DNA of 64,000 bases from Heliophilum fasciatum (lineage in GTDB: Bacteria; Bacillota; Desulfitobacteriia; Heliobacteriales; Heliobacteriaceae). The stretch is from assembly GCF_004341395.1 (NCBI RefSeq), contig NZ_SLXT01000010.1, positions 45,438 through 109,437 on the forward strand, read 5' to 3'. The translations under genes were made by a program, and so were the position numbers. The notes under the pieces are model-generated. The model was not told the origin of the DNA. It saw only the letters and a list, made by a program, of their open reading frames with translations, and searched no databases. Positions 18,275 through 27,614 of this stretch are shown in pieces. How positions within the stretch are numbered: the first letter of the stretch is position 1; every line of letters starts with the position of its first letter.

Positions 18275-19194
18275 ACCAGTGGGGCGATAAACGCTATCAC
18301 AGTTGGAACGACCATCTTCGAAAGCACTTTGGGCAAAAAGTTGTCAAAGTTTCCTTAAATGCCGGCCTTACTTGTCCCAACCGTGACGGTACGGTAGGTA
18401 CCGGCGGTTGCATCTTTTGTTGTCCCCAAGGGTCGGGCGCTTGCGCCGGTGATCCGGCCGAGTCGATTCGCCGGCAATTTGCCCAGATCGGGGCCAAACT
18501 CAAGAGCAAGTGGTCGACGAACCTGCATATTGCTTATTTTCAAGCTTTTTCGAATACCTATGGCGATGTGGACTACCTCAAGGGCCTTTATGAAGAAGCG
18601 CTGGCACAGCCCGGTGTCGTCGGCTTGGCCATCGCCACACGCCCCGATTGCTTGCCGCCGGATGTGCTTGATTTGTTGGCAGCGTTGAACGAGCGTACCT
18701 ACCTTTGGGTGGAATTAGGGCTGCAAAGTGCCCATGACCGGACCTTGGCCGTCATCAACCGCGGCCACGATCGCGCTTGTTTTGAACAGGCGCTGGCAAA
18801 CTTACAAGCCCGGGGAATTCGCACCTGCGCCCATATGATTTTGGGCTTGCCCGGCGAAAGTGCAACGGAGATGATGGCAACAGGACAATATCTTGCCCAG
18901 GCCGGTATTCAAGGGATCAAATTGCATGCGCTCCATATTATGCGCGACACAAGGCTGGCGGCCATGTACAGGGCGCAGCCGTGGCCACTATTGACGTGCG
19001 ATGCTTATGTTGATCTGGTGGTTCGCATTCTGGCGATCTTGCCGCCGGACATCGTCATTCAGCGACTTACCGGCGATGCCCCCCGTGATTTACTCGTGGC
19101 ACCGGAGTGGATCACCAGAAAGTGGGGGGTATTGCAAGGGATTGATCAGCGCTTGGCGGCGCTCGATACCTGGCAAGGCAAAGAAGCGAAATAA
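18271..19194 (+). CDS. Radical SAM protein, TIGR01212/YtqA-YhcC family
   Basis: 307 residues. The N-terminus has VSLNAGLTCPNRDGT followed by GGCIFC, the family form of the iron-sulphur cluster motif with widely spaced cysteines. Further blocks LGLQSAHDRTLAVINRGHD and HMILGLPGES are typical. The reaction is not established for the family. The ATG overlaps the previous stop and has AAAGGAGC 8-9 bases upstream. Confidence 0.9.
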   Translation: MNQWGDKRYHSWNDHLRKHFGQKVVKVSLNAGLTCPNRDGTVGTGGCIFCCPQGSGACAGDPAESIRRQFAQIGAKLKSKWSTNLHIAYFQAFSNTYGDVDYLKGLYEEALAQPGVVGLAIATRPDCLPPDVLDLLAALNERTYLWVELGLQSAHDRTLAVINRGHDRACFEQALANLQARGIRTCAHMILGLPGESATEMMATGQYLAQAGIQGIKLHALHIMRDTRLAAMYRAQPWPLLTCDAYVDLVVRILAILPPDIVIQRLTGDAPRDLLVAPEWITRKWGVLQGIDQRLAALDTWQGKEAK

Positions 19195-19206
19195 AAGAGG
19201 TATCCG

Positions 19207-19539
19207 ATGAACATTCAAATCTTTGGTACAAAAAAATGCCAAGACACACGCAAAGCAGAGCGCTACTTTAAGGAGCGGCGCATCGCTTTTCAGATGATCG
19301 ACTTGAACATTCGCGGCCTGAGCAAAGGTGAACTGGATAAAGTGAAGATCGTCGTGGGCCTGGAAAATCTGATCGACAAAGAGGGCAAAGAATATGCCAA
19401 GCGAAACTTAAAATATCTCGTTCACGATGTGGAAGAGATGCTCCTCTTACATCCGCTGCTGTTCAAAACGCCGATTGTCCGTAACGGCAATAAAGCGACC
19501 ATCGGTTACTGCCCGGACGTATGGCAGGGCTGGAGTTAA
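19207..19539 (+). CDS. ArsC/Spx-family thioredoxin-fold protein
   Basis: 110 residues. Begins NIQIFGTKKCQDTRKAERYF, the beta-alpha start of the ArsC/Spx/YffB group, with one Cys at residue 11 and no CxxC; ends with a TPIVRNG cis-Pro loop and a short tail. The Arg needed by thioredoxin-linked arsenate reductases cannot be assigned, so arsenate reduction is not claimed. It may be cotranscribed with the radical SAM gene, 12 bases upstream. Confidence 0.8.
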   Translation: MNIQIFGTKKCQDTRKAERYFKERRIAFQMIDLNIRGLSKGELDKVKIVVGLENLIDKEGKEYAKRNLKYLVHDVEEMLLLHPLLFKTPIVRNGNKATIGYCPDVWQGWS

Positions 19540-19604
19540 GCAAAGGCTTAACAATTAAGCAAAGGCCTGAAACAAGCGAATGGTTCAGTTGCTGCACAAG
19601 ACAT

Positions 19605-19650
19605 AAAAAGGAGCAATGCTTCCTAAAATAGGTAGGCATTGCTCCTTTTT
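19605..19650. terminator. Bidirectional intrinsic terminator
   Basis: Perfect 15-base arms AAAAAGGAGCAATGC / GCATTGCTCCTTTTT with T-runs on both strands, between two converging transcription units. Confidence 0.9.
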
Positions 19651-19684
19651 GCTGTGAAAACAGCGGCTGCCCGGTAGGCACCCG

Positions 19685-20002
19685 CTAGGACTGCATTCGG
19701 TTTTCGACAACCGATTCGGCTTGTTGGTACGTATGCACAAGCTGTTGTTCCGGCATTTCATAAGGTTGGTACCATTCGCGTTTGACGGCCAATTCGGTGA
19801 GCATGGCATGACCGGCTAAGGCTTTGTTGAGATTGCTCGTATACAATGCCCGCACTTCCGGTGTGGCCGATTCGACGGTGGCGGTGAGATAAGCTTGGGC
19901 GACCGCTTTGGAGCCGGCCAGCATTTGATTGGCGATGGTTCGATCATTCATCTGACTTACACCGGTAGCTGTACCCATTAACTCACTTAATAAGCTTGGC
20001 AT
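19685..20002 (-). CDS. Coat F (CotF)-like spore coat protein
   Basis: 105 residues, helical, ferritin-like pattern of the coat-F family: DRTIANQMLAGSKAVAQAYL, ATVESATPEVRALY, ALAGHAMLTELAVKREWYQP. Members are associated with the spore coat and some are expressed late in sporulation. ATG 20002 comes one base after the stop of the preceding small gene. Family assignment is by pattern only. Confidence 0.75.
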   Translation of the reverse strand: MPSLLSELMGTATGVSQMNDRTIANQMLAGSKAVAQAYLTATVESATPEVRALYTSNLNKALAGHAMLTELAVKREWYQPYEMPEQQLVHTYQQAESVVENRMQS

Positions 20003-20003
20003 C

Positions 20004-20222
20004 TTAGTTCACCTGCCCAACATCAATGATATTATTTTCGTTGATAAATTGCTGCATGGACTTGATCGTTCCTTCGGTTTGTAAGATCGCCGCTTCGTTC
20101 AGCCGTCTCAACTCGTCGTCGTTAATCAGTGACTGCATCGCCCGTGCTTGGATGAGTGTGTTGGTTTCCATTTGCAGAAGCTCCCGCATGGACAGGACTT
20201 CGCTTTCTGTGAGTTTGCGCAA
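20004..20222 (-). CDS. Small coat-F-related helical protein
   Basis: 72 residues: LTESEVLSMRELLQMETNTL, then a second helix ending IKSMQQFINENNI. It looks like the N-terminal half of a coat-F-type helical bundle and is coupled to the 105-residue coat-F-like gene, so the two may form a heteromer. TTG 20222 has AGGAGAG 8 bases upstream. Confidence 0.65.
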   Translation of the reverse strand: MRKLTESEVLSMRELLQMETNTLIQARAMQSLINDDELRRLNEAAILQTEGTIKSMQQFINENNIIDVGQVN

Positions 20223-20315
20223 AACCGAACTCTCCTCTCAACATCGTAGAATCAAGATTATTGATTCCCTGAAGCAGAGGAAGTTATGAATCCAATCAAT
20301 TCTAGTGAATGTAAA

Positions 20316-21242
20316 TCAACGTTCCAGACGCTTGAGGGTCAGGCGCACATAATCATCATACACTTCGAAGCCCAGAAAACGGCGGCCAAGCCGCGCCGCC
20401 ACAGCGGCTGTGGTGCCCGAACCCATAAAGGGATCAACAACGACGCCGCCGGGATTGGAACTGGCTAAGAGGCAGCGCTCGACGAGTTTTTCCGGCTTTT
20501 GCGTAGGGTGAGGCGTATTTTCCGGCATGGACCAAAAGGGCACCGTCAGGTCTATCCAGATATTCGGCGGACAGGTCATGCGGAATCGTTCACCTTCATC
20601 GGTTTCTACCCAATCTTTGGGCTGGCCTTCCGCATTGGTATAAGGTGCAATGATCTCTTTTTTGATCTTAACATCGTTAAGATGAAAAAGATAAGCTTCT
20701 TCATCGACCACGGCATACCAAATGTCTTCCATATTATTTTTCCAGTTACGCGCTGCGCCGCGGCCTTTTTCCCGCCGCCAGGTAAGACGGTTTTTAACGA
20801 TAAAATGATGGGATAACAACGTTTGCATCGCCCCTGACGATTCCCAACCACAGCAAAGGTAAATGGCACCGTGCGGCAGGAGCACGCGCCGGGCTTCGCG
20901 AATCCAAGCATCGGCCCAAGTCATGTAGTCCTCAAGGGTCTTCCAAGGGTTTTTGCGTGTGCCATAGCCAAAATCTTTTTTCAGACCAAAATAAGGCGGA
21001 TCGGCAAAGACCAAATCAACGGAAGCATCGGGCAAGAGGCGCAAACCCTCTAAGGCATCGCCGACGTAAATCGTGTTATCGACCGGTCCGTGGGCACGTA
21101 ACGTGTCGACGGTGGGCAACTGGGCATAACGCTCCCAATCTTCCGGTTCCAAAAAAAGTGTGCGGTTCATGGGCGCGTTGGAATTGCGCATCAAGGGATG
21201 GGTACGTGCCAACGGTTCTGATGGAGTATTGCGTTTCGCCAT
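20316..21242 (-). CDS. Orphan beta-class DNA N6-adenine (or N4-cytosine) methyltransferase
   Basis: 308 residues. The catalytic motif IV VDLVFADPPYFGL is at about residue 70 and the SAM-binding motif I FMGSGTTAAVAARLGRRFLG near residue 270, an order (IV before I) that defines the beta class; DPPY points to adenine-N6. WRREKGRGAARNWKNNMEDI in the middle belongs to the target-recognition part. No restriction endonuclease gene is near, so it is an orphan or regulatory methyltransferase. ATG 21242 is preceded by GAAGGAGG 7-8 bases upstream. Confidence 0.88.
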   Translation of the reverse strand: MAKRNTPSEPLARTHPLMRNSNAPMNRTLFLEPEDWERYAQLPTVDTLRAHGPVDNTIYVGDALEGLRLLPDASVDLVFADPPYFGLKKDFGYGTRKNPWKTLEDYMTWADAWIREARRVLLPHGAIYLCCGWESSGAMQTLLSHHFIVKNRLTWRREKGRGAARNWKNNMEDIWYAVVDEEAYLFHLNDVKIKKEIIAPYTNAEGQPKDWVETDEGERFRMTCPPNIWIDLTVPFWSMPENTPHPTQKPEKLVERCLLASSNPGGVVVDPFMGSGTTAAVAARLGRRFLGFEVYDDYVRLTLKRLER

Positions 21243-21339
21243 GAAAAGACCTCCTTCGCTATGGTCAACTATTCGTGAGAAATCGATAAAATCCTGTTGA
21301 ATCGGGCTAAAGCAGGTCAAAGGATCGGGCGATTAATGG

Positions 21340-21345
21340 TATAAT
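21340..21345 (+). promoter_or_regulatory. Probable -10 box
   Basis: Perfect TATAAT 34 bases before the deacetylase start. The -35 region (TCAAAG at about 21317) is weak. Confidence 0.4.
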
Positions 21346-21379
21346 CGTAGGGATAACTCACAGGAAAGGCAGTTCACCA

Positions 21380-22447
21380 ATGAAAATAACCTTTCAACGC
21401 GTGGCGATCGTTCTGAGCTTGTTGCTCAGCCTGACTTTGACCGGTTGTACGCCGGGAAACAACAGTACGAATAGCACAGCGAACCAAGGTGAGAGCTTGG
21501 CGAAGCGGGCCGGTCAAGGCTCCTCGGCGGCGACGATGCCAGGCAGCGGGGTTGACGGAGCGTCGGAGCAAGCCCAGCGCGGGGCCAACGCTGGGATGCC
21601 AGCCAAAGCGGACGGAACATCCCGGGATACCGCGGGCGCTGAGGAAGCGGTTGACCGTGGGCCGGTAACGATCTTGATGTATCATCATGTGACGAAGCGA
21701 GGATTTTTCGCCAATAACGATGCCGTGGTCACTGTTGATGATTTTGCCAAGCAGATGGCCTACTTGAAGGAAAACAATTACCACGTGGTCCCTTTGCGCC
21801 TGGTGGCCGATTACTATGCCCAAGGGGCGTCGACGTCGTTGCCAAGCAAAGCGGTGGCGATCACTTTTGATGACGGCTACGAATCGAACTATGCCTTGGC
21901 CTATCCGATCCTCAAAGAATACGGCTATCCCTTCACTGTTTTTGTGGTGGCCAATTGGATTGCTGAAGAGTCAGCAGGGCCCTTTCGCCCGGAACGCCAA
22001 GAGTTATTGAGTTGGCCGCAGATTCTGGAAATGGTGCAGTCCGGTCTCGGCGATATCCAATCCCATAGCTTTGACAGCCACTATCGCTTTAACGACGGCG
22101 GATATGCCTTAGCTCACGCTCAGACCAACCCGGCCACCGGGGAAAAAGAAAGCACCGAAGCATTGACGGCGCGCATTTACCGTGATCTTGCCCAGTCCAA
22201 AGAACTGCTGGAACGGCGCACCGGCATTCCCGGTTACGCCCTGGCTTATCCCTGGGGAAAACACAGCGATGCGACGAAACAAGCGGCCACGCAAGCCGGC
22301 TATCTCTTAGCTGTGACCATGACCGAAGGTGCCAATGGAGCCAGGGCCGATCGGCTGGCTTTAAAACGGACCGGTGTCTTTATGTCCGATGGTTTTGACG
22401 GTTTTGTGCACAAACTAAAGGCAGAACGAGCGGCCGTGCAACCATAA
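21380..22447 (+). CDS. Polysaccharide deacetylase lipoprotein
   Basis: 355 residues. Type II signal peptide with lipobox LTGC at residues 20-23; then a low-complexity linker of about 75 residues. The NodB fold runs from VTILMYHHVT (about 98) through TFDDGYESNYALAYPIL, the metal site, and IQSHSFDSHYRF, to LAYPWGKHS. Family members remove acetyl groups from peptidoglycan or other glycans on the outer face of the membrane. Confidence 0.9.
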   Translation: MKITFQRVAIVLSLLLSLTLTGCTPGNNSTNSTANQGESLAKRAGQGSSAATMPGSGVDGASEQAQRGANAGMPAKADGTSRDTAGAEEAVDRGPVTILMYHHVTKRGFFANNDAVVTVDDFAKQMAYLKENNYHVVPLRLVADYYAQGASTSLPSKAVAITFDDGYESNYALAYPILKEYGYPFTVFVVANWIAEESAGPFRPERQELLSWPQILEMVQSGLGDIQSHSFDSHYRFNDGGYALAHAQTNPATGEKESTEALTARIYRDLAQSKELLERRTGIPGYALAYPWGKHSDATKQAATQAGYLLAVTMTEGANGARADRLALKRTGVFMSDGFDGFVHKLKAERAAVQP

Positions 22448-22535
22448 TGCTGAACTACCCCTGCAAGGGCAGTACACCTGTGGCGGCGCCGAAAAGGGCC
22501 TGCGGCAGGATCATGAAAGAAAGAGGGTAGAAACG

Positions 22536-23936
22536 TTGTCCGGTTGGCAATGGCGGATCGTGATCACCTATTTGACAGGTGCTTTTCTGGGCGCGCTGGA
22601 TCAGAATATCCTGGGGCCGGCTTTGACGACGATCGTTCGTGACTTTAATATCGCACCGAAATGGGGCGTTTGGGCCGTTACGGTGTACACGTTGGTATAC
22701 GCTGTAGCCATGCCGATCACGGCAAAAATCGCTGACAAGTATGGGCGGCGACGGGTATTCCAAATGGGGATGGCTTTATTTGCCGCTGGTTCTTTGATCT
22801 GTGCGTTGGCAGGCAACTTCTATGTGCTTTTGCTGGGGCGCGCCGTTCAAGCCTTGGGCGGCGGTGGCATCTTACCGATTGCTGTTGCCGAAATCGGCTT
22901 GGCTTTTCCTAAAGAACAGCGTGGTAAAGCCTTAGGGCTTTATGGCGCCACTTGGGGGATCTCTTCGATTGTGGGCCCGATCCTGGGCGGGATCATTGTC
23001 CAATATGCCACGTGGAACTGGCTTTTTTTGATCAATGTGATCCCGGCCCTGGTTGTCATCGCCCTGGCCGTTGGCTTGCCGATGGAACAAGAACGGGAAG
23101 AAAAAAAGATGGACTGGCGCGGCTCCTTGCTGGTAGGCTCCATCATTTTGAGCTTAATGCTGGCCCTTACCCAAGCGCGGGGCCATCTGGGCGTGGATGC
23201 TTTCTTCAGTGCCGATGTGCTCGGCTTCCTGTTTATTGCCGTAACCTTACTTCCGTTGTTCCTGCGGGTGGAGCGAAAAGCGGAAGATCCGGTCATTGAT
23301 CTCAGTTATTTTCGCAATCGCCGGCTCGTGACCGTTTTCATCACGGCGGCCTTAACAGGCATGATCATGATGGCCGTACTTTTTTTACCGGCTTACGTGG
23401 AATATGTTCTGGGCTATCCGCCGGGTAAGGCATCCTATATGGTGGCGCTGCTGGCCTTAGCCAGTGTGATCACTTCGCCCCTGGGCGGTGCGATGGCAGA
23501 TCGCTTTGGCGCTGTTCGGGTCATCTTACTTGGTTTGACGGCTTCCTTTTTTGGGTCAACTCTTTTGACATTGCTCGTTGAGCATACGGCGGGACCGGGC
23601 GATGTGGGCATGATTGGCTTGGCCACCTTGGTGATCGGGTTGCTTTTTCTCGGCAGCGGGATGGGGCTGGTCATGGGTTCACCGTTGAACTTGCTGGTGA
23701 TTGAAGAAGTGGGAGCCCAAGCGGTGTCCAGTGGTCTGGCGGTAATGACGGTAATTCGTTCCTTTGGCAATACCTTAGGGCCGGTGGCGATGGGGGCGAT
23801 GTTGACCGCCGCCGCTGACTGGGGCGCGATGCGCGATGGCTTTGCCCATATCTTTGTGTTGCAGATGATTGTAGCCGCTACCGGCTTGGTATTGGTGTCC
23901 ACCTTGCTGCGGCGTTCTGGCCAGAGTAAGGGATGA
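22536..23936 (+). CDS. MFS transporter of the DHA2 (EmrB/QacA) drug-exporter type
   Basis: 466 residues with about 14 membrane helices. Motif A-like DKYGRRRVFQMG follows helix 2, and GAFLGALDQNILGPALTTI in helix 1 matches motif D1 of DHA2 exporters; a second AMADRFGAVRVILLG marks the repeat. Probable proton-driven export of small molecules. Starts with TTG 22536 (AGAGGG 9-10 bases upstream); it lies 88 bases after the deacetylase. Confidence 0.88.
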   Translation: MSGWQWRIVITYLTGAFLGALDQNILGPALTTIVRDFNIAPKWGVWAVTVYTLVYAVAMPITAKIADKYGRRRVFQMGMALFAAGSLICALAGNFYVLLLGRAVQALGGGGILPIAVAEIGLAFPKEQRGKALGLYGATWGISSIVGPILGGIIVQYATWNWLFLINVIPALVVIALAVGLPMEQEREEKKMDWRGSLLVGSIILSLMLALTQARGHLGVDAFFSADVLGFLFIAVTLLPLFLRVERKAEDPVIDLSYFRNRRLVTVFITAALTGMIMMAVLFLPAYVEYVLGYPPGKASYMVALLALASVITSPLGGAMADRFGAVRVILLGLTASFFGSTLLTLLVEHTAGPGDVGMIGLATLVIGLLFLGSGMGLVMGSPLNLLVIEEVGAQAVSSGLAVMTVIRSFGNTLGPVAMGAMLTAAADWGAMRDGFAHIFVLQMIVAATGLVLVSTLLRRSGQSKG

Positions 23937-24063
23937 CCAGAATTACTCTGTTAAAAATAGTGGAAAGAGCAGGAAGGCGCCAGGTCATGGCGAATAGGGA
24001 AGGAGACAACTAGTTATACGGAGCAAAAGCAGAGTTCAAGAGCAAAATGGAGGGAACTTTCCG

Positions 24064-25449
24064 ATGGGGAACAATTACGGAGCGATTGAACCGGCGGCCG
24101 TTCGCCGCGCTTTCAAGGCCTATGACATTCGAGGCCGTGTCCCGGAAGAACTGAATGAAGCGGTAGCCTACCGTCTTGGTCACGCCTATGTGCATCATTT
24201 TGGTGCCAGTCGGGTTGTGGTCGGACGTGATATTCGCCTTTCCAGTGCCAGCTTAGCAGCAGCGCTCAGTGAAGGCTTGATGGATGCCGGCTGCGATGTC
24301 ATCGATATCGGGCTGTGCGGCACTGAACAAGTCTACTTTGCCACAGCGCACTTGGGAACAGACGGTGGCATCATGATCACCGCCAGCCATAACCCGCAAG
24401 ACTACAACGGTTTAAAACTGGTCAAAGAAGGTTCCCAGCCGATCAGTGCCGATACCGGCTTAAAAGATCTGGAGGAACTGGTGATCCAAGATTATCGCAT
24501 CGAACGGAATGGCTGCCCCCGCGGTCATCGCCAGGAAAAAGATATTATGGCGCCGTACATTGAGCATTTGCTGACCTATGTCGATCTTGCAACGCTGCGT
24601 CCGCTGAAAGTGGTCGTTAACGCCGGCAACGGCTGCGCCGGGCCGGTTATCGACGCGATTGCACCGCATCTGCCCTTGGAATGGATTCGTGTCAATCACG
24701 AGCCCGATGGCACTTTCCCGAATGGCATCCCGAACCCGATTCTGATCGAAAACCGTGAAGCTACAGCTCGGGTTGTACGCGAAACCGGTGCCGATCTGGG
24801 TATTGCCTGGGATGGCGACTTTGACCGTTGCTTCTTCTTTGATGAAAAAGGCGAATTCATTGAAGGCTATTATCTGGTTGGTTTGCTGGCGGAAGCATTT
24901 CTGCGTAAGCACCCCGGCGCCAAGATCATTCATGATCCACGCCTTACCTGGAACACCCAAGAGATGGTAGAAGCGGCCGGTGGCATCACAGTACAGTGCA
25001 AAAGCGGTCACGCTTTTATCAAAGAGCGCATGCGTCAAGAAGATGCCGTTTATGGCGGTGAGATGTCGGCGCACCATTACTTCCGCGATTTTGCCTACTG
25101 CGACAGCGGCATGATTCCCTGGCTCTTGGTCATTGAGTCGTTGAGCATTACCGGCAAACCCCTTTCGGCGCTGGTAGAAGAACGGATCAACCGGTTCCCC
25201 TGCAGCGGCGAAATTAACCGCAAAGTGGATGATGCCAAGGCCGTGCTGGCGCGGATCGAAGAGCGCTATGCGCAGCCGCCGGCCGTTGTGGATCGCACGG
25301 ACGGGCTGAGTGTCGACTTTGCCGAGTGGCGCTTTAACTTGCGCTCGTCCAACACGGAGCCGGTCATGCGTCTCAACGTGGAAAGCCGTGGCGATGCGGC
25401 GCTGCTGGCCGAGAAAACGGCGGAAATTCTTAAGGTGATCGAAGGGTAG
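24064..25449 (+). CDS. Phosphomannomutase/phosphoglucomutase
   Basis: 461 residues, alpha-D-phosphohexomutase superfamily. Active-site phosphoserine loop [16 protein letters not shown] near residue 105, metal loop [11 protein letters not shown] near residue 257, sugar loop [13 protein letters not shown] near 325 and phosphate-binding RSSNTEP near 430. Converts mannose- or glucose-1-P and 6-P for wall or exopolysaccharide precursors. The DxD pattern in DGDFDR is intact. ATG 24064 follows GGAGGG at about 10 bases. Confidence 0.93.
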   Translation: MGNNYGAIEPAAVRRAFKAYDIRGRVPEELNEAVAYRLGHAYVHHFGASRVVVGRDIRLSSASLAAALSEGLMDAGCDVIDIGLCGTEQVYFATAHLGTDGGIMITASHNPQDYNGLKLVKEGSQPISADTGLKDLEELVIQDYRIERNGCPRGHRQEKDIMAPYIEHLLTYVDLATLRPLKVVVNAGNGCAGPVIDAIAPHLPLEWIRVNHEPDGTFPNGIPNPILIENREATARVVRETGADLGIAWDGDFDRCFFFDEKGEFIEGYYLVGLLAEAFLRKHPGAKIIHDPRLTWNTQEMVEAAGGITVQCKSGHAFIKERMRQEDAVYGGEMSAHHYFRDFAYCDSGMIPWLLVIESLSITGKPLSALVEERINRFPCSGEINRKVDDAKAVLARIEERYAQPPAVVDRTDGLSVDFAEWRFNLRSSNTEPVMRLNVESRGDAALLAEKTAEILKVIEG

Positions 25450-25468
25450 TTTGCTAACTATGTAAAAA

Positions 25469-25510
25469 AGGCACCTCTTACGATAGAAAATCTATCGTAG
25501 GAGGTGCTTT
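25469..25510 (+). terminator. Intrinsic terminator
   Basis: Arms GCACCTC-TTACGATAG and CTATCGTAGGAGGTGC with loop AAAAT, followed by TTT, behind the phosphohexomutase. Confidence 0.8.
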
Positions 25511-25549
25511 GATTATTTCCGGGTAAAAGGGGAGGAGCGGATTTCCTGA

Positions 25550-26095
25550 TTACAACGGAACAGCCCAGAGGAAGATGATTACGTTCTTAAACAAAGTGCG
25601 GGGAGATGTGGCTGTGATCGCAACGAATTCAACAAAAGCATTGACTTGGAAAGTTTGATTGAGGTTCGTATTGGTAGGCAAGGGAATATAAGCGCTGAAG
25701 GGGAAGACAAAGGGAACGCCATGTTTTGCGCCGGTATGGCATGTGGTGTATTGGACCATTTGGCAGAGATGACCTTCCACAGCGAGTTTACGACCGGTAA
25801 AAACGGTACCATCAACGGAAGTAGTTTGCGGTGTACGGATTACGAGTTGCTGATTAATTCTGACTTCCGGTGGGGTAATAATCGGTTCGAGGTTGTGGAT
25901 ATCCGGAAAACCACCGGGGAGAACCAAGTTCTCCATCACCGTAAACTGTGCCGTATTGCTGGGGCTGGCAATGTCGGGGAAGGTTACCGGTTGACCCGGT
26001 GCAGGATAGAGAACGGTGCTTCTTGGGCAGGGAAAGGGCTCGGAGGTGGAGCAACAGTTGTTTTGGGCGTGATAGGCGAAACCGTTTTGAGACAT
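25550..26095 (-). CDS. DUF3794 (SPOCS)-type spore surface protein
   Basis: 181 residues. The core matches one SPOCS/DUF3794 unit: FTGRKLAVEGHLCQMVQYTT, HGVPFVFPFSAYIPLP, FQVNAFVEFVAITATSPRTLF. It carries a Cys pair (NNCCS) near the N-terminus. Such domains occur in spore coat/exosporium morphogenetic proteins. ATG 26095 is preceded by GAAAGGAG; an earlier in-frame start has none. Same strand and family as the gene at 26272-27423. Confidence 0.75.
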   Translation of the reverse strand: MSQNGFAYHAQNNCCSTSEPFPCPRSTVLYPAPGQPVTFPDIASPSNTAQFTVMENLVLPGGFPDIHNLEPIITPPEVRINQQLVIRTPQTTSVDGTVFTGRKLAVEGHLCQMVQYTTCHTGAKHGVPFVFPFSAYIPLPTNTNLNQTFQVNAFVEFVAITATSPRTLFKNVIIFLWAVPL

Positions 26096-26213
26096 GAAAA
26101 TCAGACTCCTTTCGAATTTGGTACGGCACTGCGCTGTACCTACCACATGGTATGGGTAAAATTGGTAATTGGTTCCAGCTAATGATTACGCGATTAAGAC
26201 GTTTCAGTTCACG

Positions 26214-26270
26214 AAAAAAGATTGCTCTTTATCAATCCGTTGAGGATACGAATAAAGAGCAATCTTTTTT
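26214..26270. terminator. Bidirectional intrinsic terminator
   Basis: Perfect 19-base arms (AAAAAAGATTGCTCTTTAT and its complement) around a 19-base loop; T-runs on both strands. It ends the repeat-bearing DUF3794 gene. Confidence 0.9.
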
Positions 26271-26271
26271 A

Positions 26272-27423
26272 TTACTGTTTTCTCTTTTTCTTGAAACTTT
26301 TCTTGGGCGATGCAACAACGGCAACGGAATGATAACCGATAAGGATGGGGTAACAGTCGGGGCAAGTGACGGAAGCGGAAGCGTTGATCGGAGTTACATC
26401 ATTTGGTGGTGAAGAAGAGCGATTGGAGCGGTTAGCGTGCTTTAAGCGTTGTGGCGAATAGGGAGGTTGATAAGGTGATTGAGATGGGTACGGCGGATAG
26501 GTTGATGGGGATGGATAGGTAGACTGCGGCGAATAGGATGAGTAGGGTGACGGTGGATAAGGTGAGGTCGGTGGGTAAGACGGATGCGGTGGATGCGGTG
26601 GATGCGGCGGATGCGGCGGATGCGGCGGATGTGGTGGATGCGGCGGATGCGGCGGATGCGGCGGATGCGGTGGATGCGGTGGACGAGGTGGGCGAGGTGG
26701 GCGAGGTGGATGAGGCGGGTGAGGTGGGTGAGGAGGCGGACAGGGTGGCGGAGGCGGACAGGGCGGCGGAGGCGGACAGGGTGGCGGAGGCGGACAGGGT
26801 GGCGGAGGCGGACAGGGTGGCGGGGGCGGACAGGGTGGCGGAGGCGGACAGGGCGGAGGCGGACAGGGCGGAGGCGGACAGGGCGGAGGCGGACAGGGCG
26901 GAGGCGGACAAGGTTTAGGTGAGTGAGGATCGTCAATTTGAATCAAAACGACAAGATGAAGTTCAATCTGACGCGGATTGATCAAGCAAGCGATCGCGTC
27001 TTCTAGGTGCACCGAAGGATAGAGGGGCATTTTTTCGTGCCAGCATTCGGGAACGATAATCGTTGCAAAAAAAGAGATCGTTTTATCCAGGGCGATTAAA
27101 TTGCTGCATTCACTTTGATAAACCAGGTGAACACAAGCTTCACCGCGGACCACGGCTTTTTTGCCGGTAAGAAGTTCGTTACCCAAGGAGTGACCGCAGG
27201 GCGTTTCGATAATACGTAAATTGGTAATCTTGGCATCAACGTAAGGAATCTCGAGCAACCGGATTACATCAGGTTTTGCACAAGGCAGGGTAATCTCGTG
27301 GTGAATCTCTTTTTGTTTAAATGCACAAGCCAGTGGACAATCGGGTGGATGAAATTTTTTACTGATGATGCACATACTTGGTGAACAAGGATTGGGTGCA
27401 CAAGTCGAATAGCATAAAGACAT
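26272..27423 (-). CDS. DUF3794-type spore surface protein with long Pro/Cys/His/Arg repeat
   Basis: 383 residues. Residues 1-165 hold a SPOCS/DUF3794-like unit (LTGKKAVVRGEACVHLVYQS, ISFFATIIVPECWHEKM) and Cys pairs at the very start. Residues about 171-285 are a repeat: units of Cys plus four or five Pro, then many His-Pro-Pro and Arg-Pro-Pro triplets, then a Tyr/Ser/Pro-rich stretch to about 335. The end is basic (SFKKKRKQ) with a CPDC motif. A stiff polyproline stalk on a coat domain suits a spore-surface or appendage protein; Cys could cross-link. ATG 27423 has AGGAGGTG 6-7 bases before it. Confidence 0.75.
   Translation of the reverse strand: MSLCYSTCAPNPCSPSMCIISKKFHPPDCPLACAFKQKEIHHEITLPCAKPDVIRLLEIPYVDAKITNLRIIETPCGHSLGNELLTGKKAVVRGEACVHLVYQSECSNLIALDKTISFFATIIVPECWHEKMPLYPSVHLEDAIACLINPRQIELHLVVLIQIDDPHSPKPCPPPPCPPPPCPPPPCPPPPCPPPPPCPPPPPCPPPPPCPPPPPCPPPPPCPPPPPCPPPHPPHPPHPPRPPRPPRPPHPPHPPHPPHPPHPPHPPHPPHPPHPPHPPHPSYPPTSPYPPSPYSSYSPQSTYPSPSTYPPYPSQSPYQPPYSPQRLKHANRSNRSSSPPNDVTPINASASVTCPDCYPILIGYHSVAVVASPKKSFKKKRKQ
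26583..26915 (-). repeat. In-frame tandem repeat array coding Pro-rich stalk
   Basis: Two blocks. 26733-26915 consists of 15- and 18-base units reading Cys-Pro4 or Cys-Pro5 on the minus strand; 26583-26732 consists of 9-base units reading His-Pro-Pro or Arg-Pro-Pro. All are multiples of three, so copy number can change without a frameshift. Long open frames in other frames here are artefacts of the repeat. Confidence 0.9.
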
Positions 27424-27614
27424 AATGGCACCTCCTGTAAAGATATCACCACAATATATGGATCATTTTTCCTTATGTTCCACAGGACAATATCCGGCTT
27501 ATCTACACAAGGATCAAAAAAACAAGGATCAAGAAAAGTGTCAGAAGACCATGAACGAAAAGGAAATAAATGGTATAAGATGAGGTGAAAGAGGAAAGAA
27601 AGGGGGAACCAAGG

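Noticed and set aside
19207..19539. Arsenate reductase call
   Set aside because: Only the fold can be supported; catalytic set not verified and no ars genes adjacent.
26583..26915. CRISPR-like array
   Set aside because: Units are 9-18 bases with no spacers and code for Pro-rich protein.
26538..26922. Long plus-strand open frames (Ala-Asp and Arg-Met-rich repeats)
   Set aside because: They are shadows of the in-frame Pro-rich repeat coded on the minus strand; no ribosome site or domain.
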